From Novosphingobium percolationis (lineage in GTDB: Bacteria > Pseudomonadota > Alphaproteobacteria > Sphingomonadales > Sphingomonadaceae): 64,000 nucleotides of DNA. Positions 62,160 to 64,000 of the stretch are shown here, one piece after another. Location of the stretch: assembly GCF_020179425.1 (NCBI RefSeq), contig NZ_JAILYM010000002.1, positions 496,001 to 560,000 of the forward strand, read 5' to 3'. The notes beneath the pieces are model-generated. The model did no database searches. It saw only the letters and a program-made list of their open reading frames with translations, and was not told the origin of the DNA. Numbering within the stretch: the first letter of the stretch is position 1; each line of letters starts with the position of its first letter. Position numbers and translations under genes: made by a program.

Positions 62160-64000
62160 ATGGCGACGTACACCGGCACCAACGACAACGAAATCCTGAC
62201 CGGCACGGTCGACAATGACACCTTCATCCCCATGCTCGGCTTCGACACGGTCGTTGGCGGCGGCGGCCACGATACGCTGGTGGTCGATTATTCCGGCGAG
62301 CTCGCCAACGCGTCCTTCTCTTTCAAGGATGGTGCCGGTCAGACCGACGTGTTCCCGTATGGCGGGGGCTGGTCCGCCGAACTCGTCTACAGCGGGATCA
62401 GCACGGTCCTCGCCACGTTGTCGGACGGTGACGATACCGCCAGTGTCGATGTCGCCTCGGCCATGGCCAGCGATGGCGTGACCATCGAGGGTGGTTTGGG
62501 CAACGATCGGCTCGTGCTCGATTTCACCGGCGTCGGCGCAATCATGCTCGGGCTCGATGCGCTGGGCAACGTGTCGTCGATCTTCGGTCACTACACCGGC
62601 TTCGAAGCCTATGACATCACCCTGGCCGGCGGCGTCAACACGGTGACGCTGGGGGCGGGCGACGACAAGGTCACCTCGAACGGCGGCGGCGACCAGATCG
62701 ACGGCGGCGCTGGCACCAACACCTGGATCGGCCACTACGACAGCGTTACCGCCAACCAGACTTTCACCGCCGACGGCGATACCGCCCGCGCCTCGCTCTC
62801 CAGCGTTGCCAGCGCCACCACCCTGACCAACGTCACCGAAGGCGCGATCACCGGCGGCAGCGGCGACGACAGCTTCACCCTCACCAATTCGCGCTTCTCG
62901 GTCTATGGCGGCGCGGGCGTCGATACGCTGACCGGGCGCTTCGGCGGCACTACCCGCACCTTTGGCGAGGGCGGGGCCATGCTGACGGTCAACTATGACG
63001 CGACCGGCTTCTACGGCCGCCTCTACGACGACGCCAACAACCTCAGCGAGATCGAAAGGCTCGATATCGTGCTGGGCGATGAGGACAATATCGCGGCGGT
63101 CAACCTGCGCAGCGCGCCGCTGGCCAATGCCTCGCTCAGGCTCGACGGTGGTCTTGGCATCAACGAGTTGCAGATCGACGCGCGGCCCAGCGACGGCACG
63201 GCCATCACCACCGTTTCGCTGGCCCTTGCCGCCAATGGTTCGATCACCTCGAACCTTGGCACCTTCGCCCATTTCACCACCTTCAGGCTCGATCTGGACG
63301 GCGGCAACAACACGGTCACCACGCGCGGCGGCGCCGACGTGATTACGGTGTCCGCTGCGGCGCGCAACGTTTTCAGCACCGGCGACGGCGATGATCAGGT
63401 CGGCACGCAAGGCGGCACCGCCGCGATCGATCTCGGCTCGGGCTTCGACACCTGGTACGGCCACAGCGAAAACGACGCGACGGGCCAGACTTATGCCATC
63501 GATGCCGCCGCCGGGGTCATCGCAAATTCGCGCATCGACGGCGTCGAGCGGCTCCAACTCACCGGCAGCCACGATGGCACGGACACCTACATTGTCGGCT
63601 CGGGCATCACCGATGGCGAAATCACCGGCTTCGGCAACGACACATTCATCGCCGACTTTGCTGGCACACTGGGCGCCACGGGCGCGTCAGGCTACATCAC
63701 CACCGATGCATCCGGCGTCATCCGCGGCGGCGTGAGCGGGTTGCGCGAAACGTCTGACTCCATTTCGTTCGACGGGATGTCCAAGGTCTCCATCCGCTTC
63801 AACGACAGCGACAACGATTTTGGCGTGTTCGGCGATGGCACCGGCACGCTCCTTTCGGGCGATCCCAAGAAGATGATCCTCGACGGCGGTCTCGGCAACG
63901 ATACCATCACCATGTTCATGGACGCCGCCGGGTTCTCGATCGTGAAGAACGGCACGGGCGGCTATGTCGTGGTCGATATCGACCGCACCGATGCCGGTGG
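62160..64000 (+). CDS. RTX-like calcium-binding repeat protein, C-terminus beyond the window
   Basis: An open frame of 613 codons from the ATG at 62160 (GGGGGAGAATGGG upstream) to the right edge. It has no signal peptide, is acidic and carries scattered RTX-like motifs (GTNDNEILTG, GGLGNDRLVLD, GGAGVDTLTG, GDGDDQVG, GGLGNDTITMF) in long beta-rich stretches, unlike the dense repeats of the 7306 gene. It is a likely type I secretion substrate, but its C-terminal signal is not visible. Confidence 0.85.
   Translation, partial: MATYTGTNDNEILTGTVDNDTFIPMLGFDTVVGGGGHDTLVVDYSGELANASFSFKDGAGQTDVFPYGGGWSAELVYSGISTVLATLSDGDDTASVDVASAMASDGVTIEGGLGNDRLVLDFTGVGAIMLGLDALGNVSSIFGHYTGFEAYDITLAGGVNTVTLGAGDDKVTSNGGGDQIDGGAGTNTWIGHYDSVTANQTFTADGDTARASLSSVASATTLTNVTEGAITGGSGDDSFTLTNSRFSVYGGAGVDTLTGRFGGTTRTFGEGGAMLTVNYDATGFYGRLYDDANNLSEIERLDIVLGDEDNIAAVNLRSAPLANASLRLDGGLGINELQIDARPSDGTAITTVSLALAANGSITSNLGTFAHFTTFRLDLDGGNNTVTTRGGADVITVSAAARNVFSTGDGDDQVGTQGGTAAIDLGSGFDTWYGHSENDATGQTYAIDAAAGVIANSRIDGVERLQLTGSHDGTDTYIVGSGITDGEITGFGNDTFIADFAGTLGATGASGYITTDASGVIRGGVSGLRETSDSISFDGMSKVSIRFNDSDNDFGVFGDGTGTLLSGDPKKMILDGGLGNDTITMFMDAAGFSIVKNGTGGYVVVDIDRTDAG

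Overview
The window is GC-rich, tightly packed chromosomal DNA that looks like an alphaproteobacterium of the order Sphingomonadales, most likely a Novosphingobium relative. The basis is protein-level resemblance, the linked str/S10/spc ribosomal gene order, an HWE-family histidine kinase, a TonB-dependent receptor and several RTX/VCBS-type secreted repeat proteins. No 16S rRNA or tRNA gene is visible, so the genus is an inference.

Layout. 1-6070: catabolic-looking genes (class III CoA-transferase, class I/II aminotransferase, two SDR oxidoreductases, a TetR regulator, a cupin, a zinc-type MDR dehydrogenase), probably one degradation pathway of unknown substrate. 6112-7028: purS-purQ of purine synthesis. 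7115-10014: a tiny membrane protein and a 902-residue RTX protein. 10312-14188: TetR regulator plus HlyD-type adaptor, ABC ATPase and ABC-2 permease, arranged like E. coli cecR-ybhGFSR, with a short inverted-repeat element inside the operon. 14185-17663: an ScfR/RamB-like regulator divergent from isocitrate lyase (glyoxylate shunt), then a 52-residue protein. 17985-18888: a small basic protein and a class I glutamine amidotransferase-like protein. 19321-27009: a VCBS/cadherin-like/RTX secreted protein facing a complete type I secretion operon (ABC, HlyD, TolC). 27126-35916: signalling and accessory genes (HWE kinase, NarX/NarL-like pair, membrane-anchored LuxR-type protein, MarR regulator, Gln-rich peptide) and an unusual fusion of a DNA-binding-like domain to a glycerate-kinase-like domain. 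36073-40954: an AttH-like protein, a TonB-dependent receptor and a Tat-exported adenosine-deaminase-fold protein that appears to lack catalytic residues.

41355-59379 is the core translation block: rpsL-rpsG-fusA-tuf, then rpsJ to rpmD, rplO-secY-adk. Its order is canonical except for an acyltransferase-3 gene between rpmD and rplO, preceded by a strong terminator. After adk the usual rpsM-rpsK-rpoA-rplQ do not follow; a secreted START-like protein and glutamate dehydrogenase come instead. The window ends inside a third RTX-like gene.

The most rewarding observations are: a hairpin that can hide the rpsL ribosome-binding site; structured intercistronic regions before rplC and rplO; an exact 19-residue tandem repeat in the first RTX protein; the shared C-terminal D-[FL]-V-L ending of two RTX proteins beside a PrtD-type exporter; two ~150-bp inverted-repeat elements; the HTH-kinase fusion; and the degenerate deaminase. 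All functional calls come from reading the sequence without database searches.
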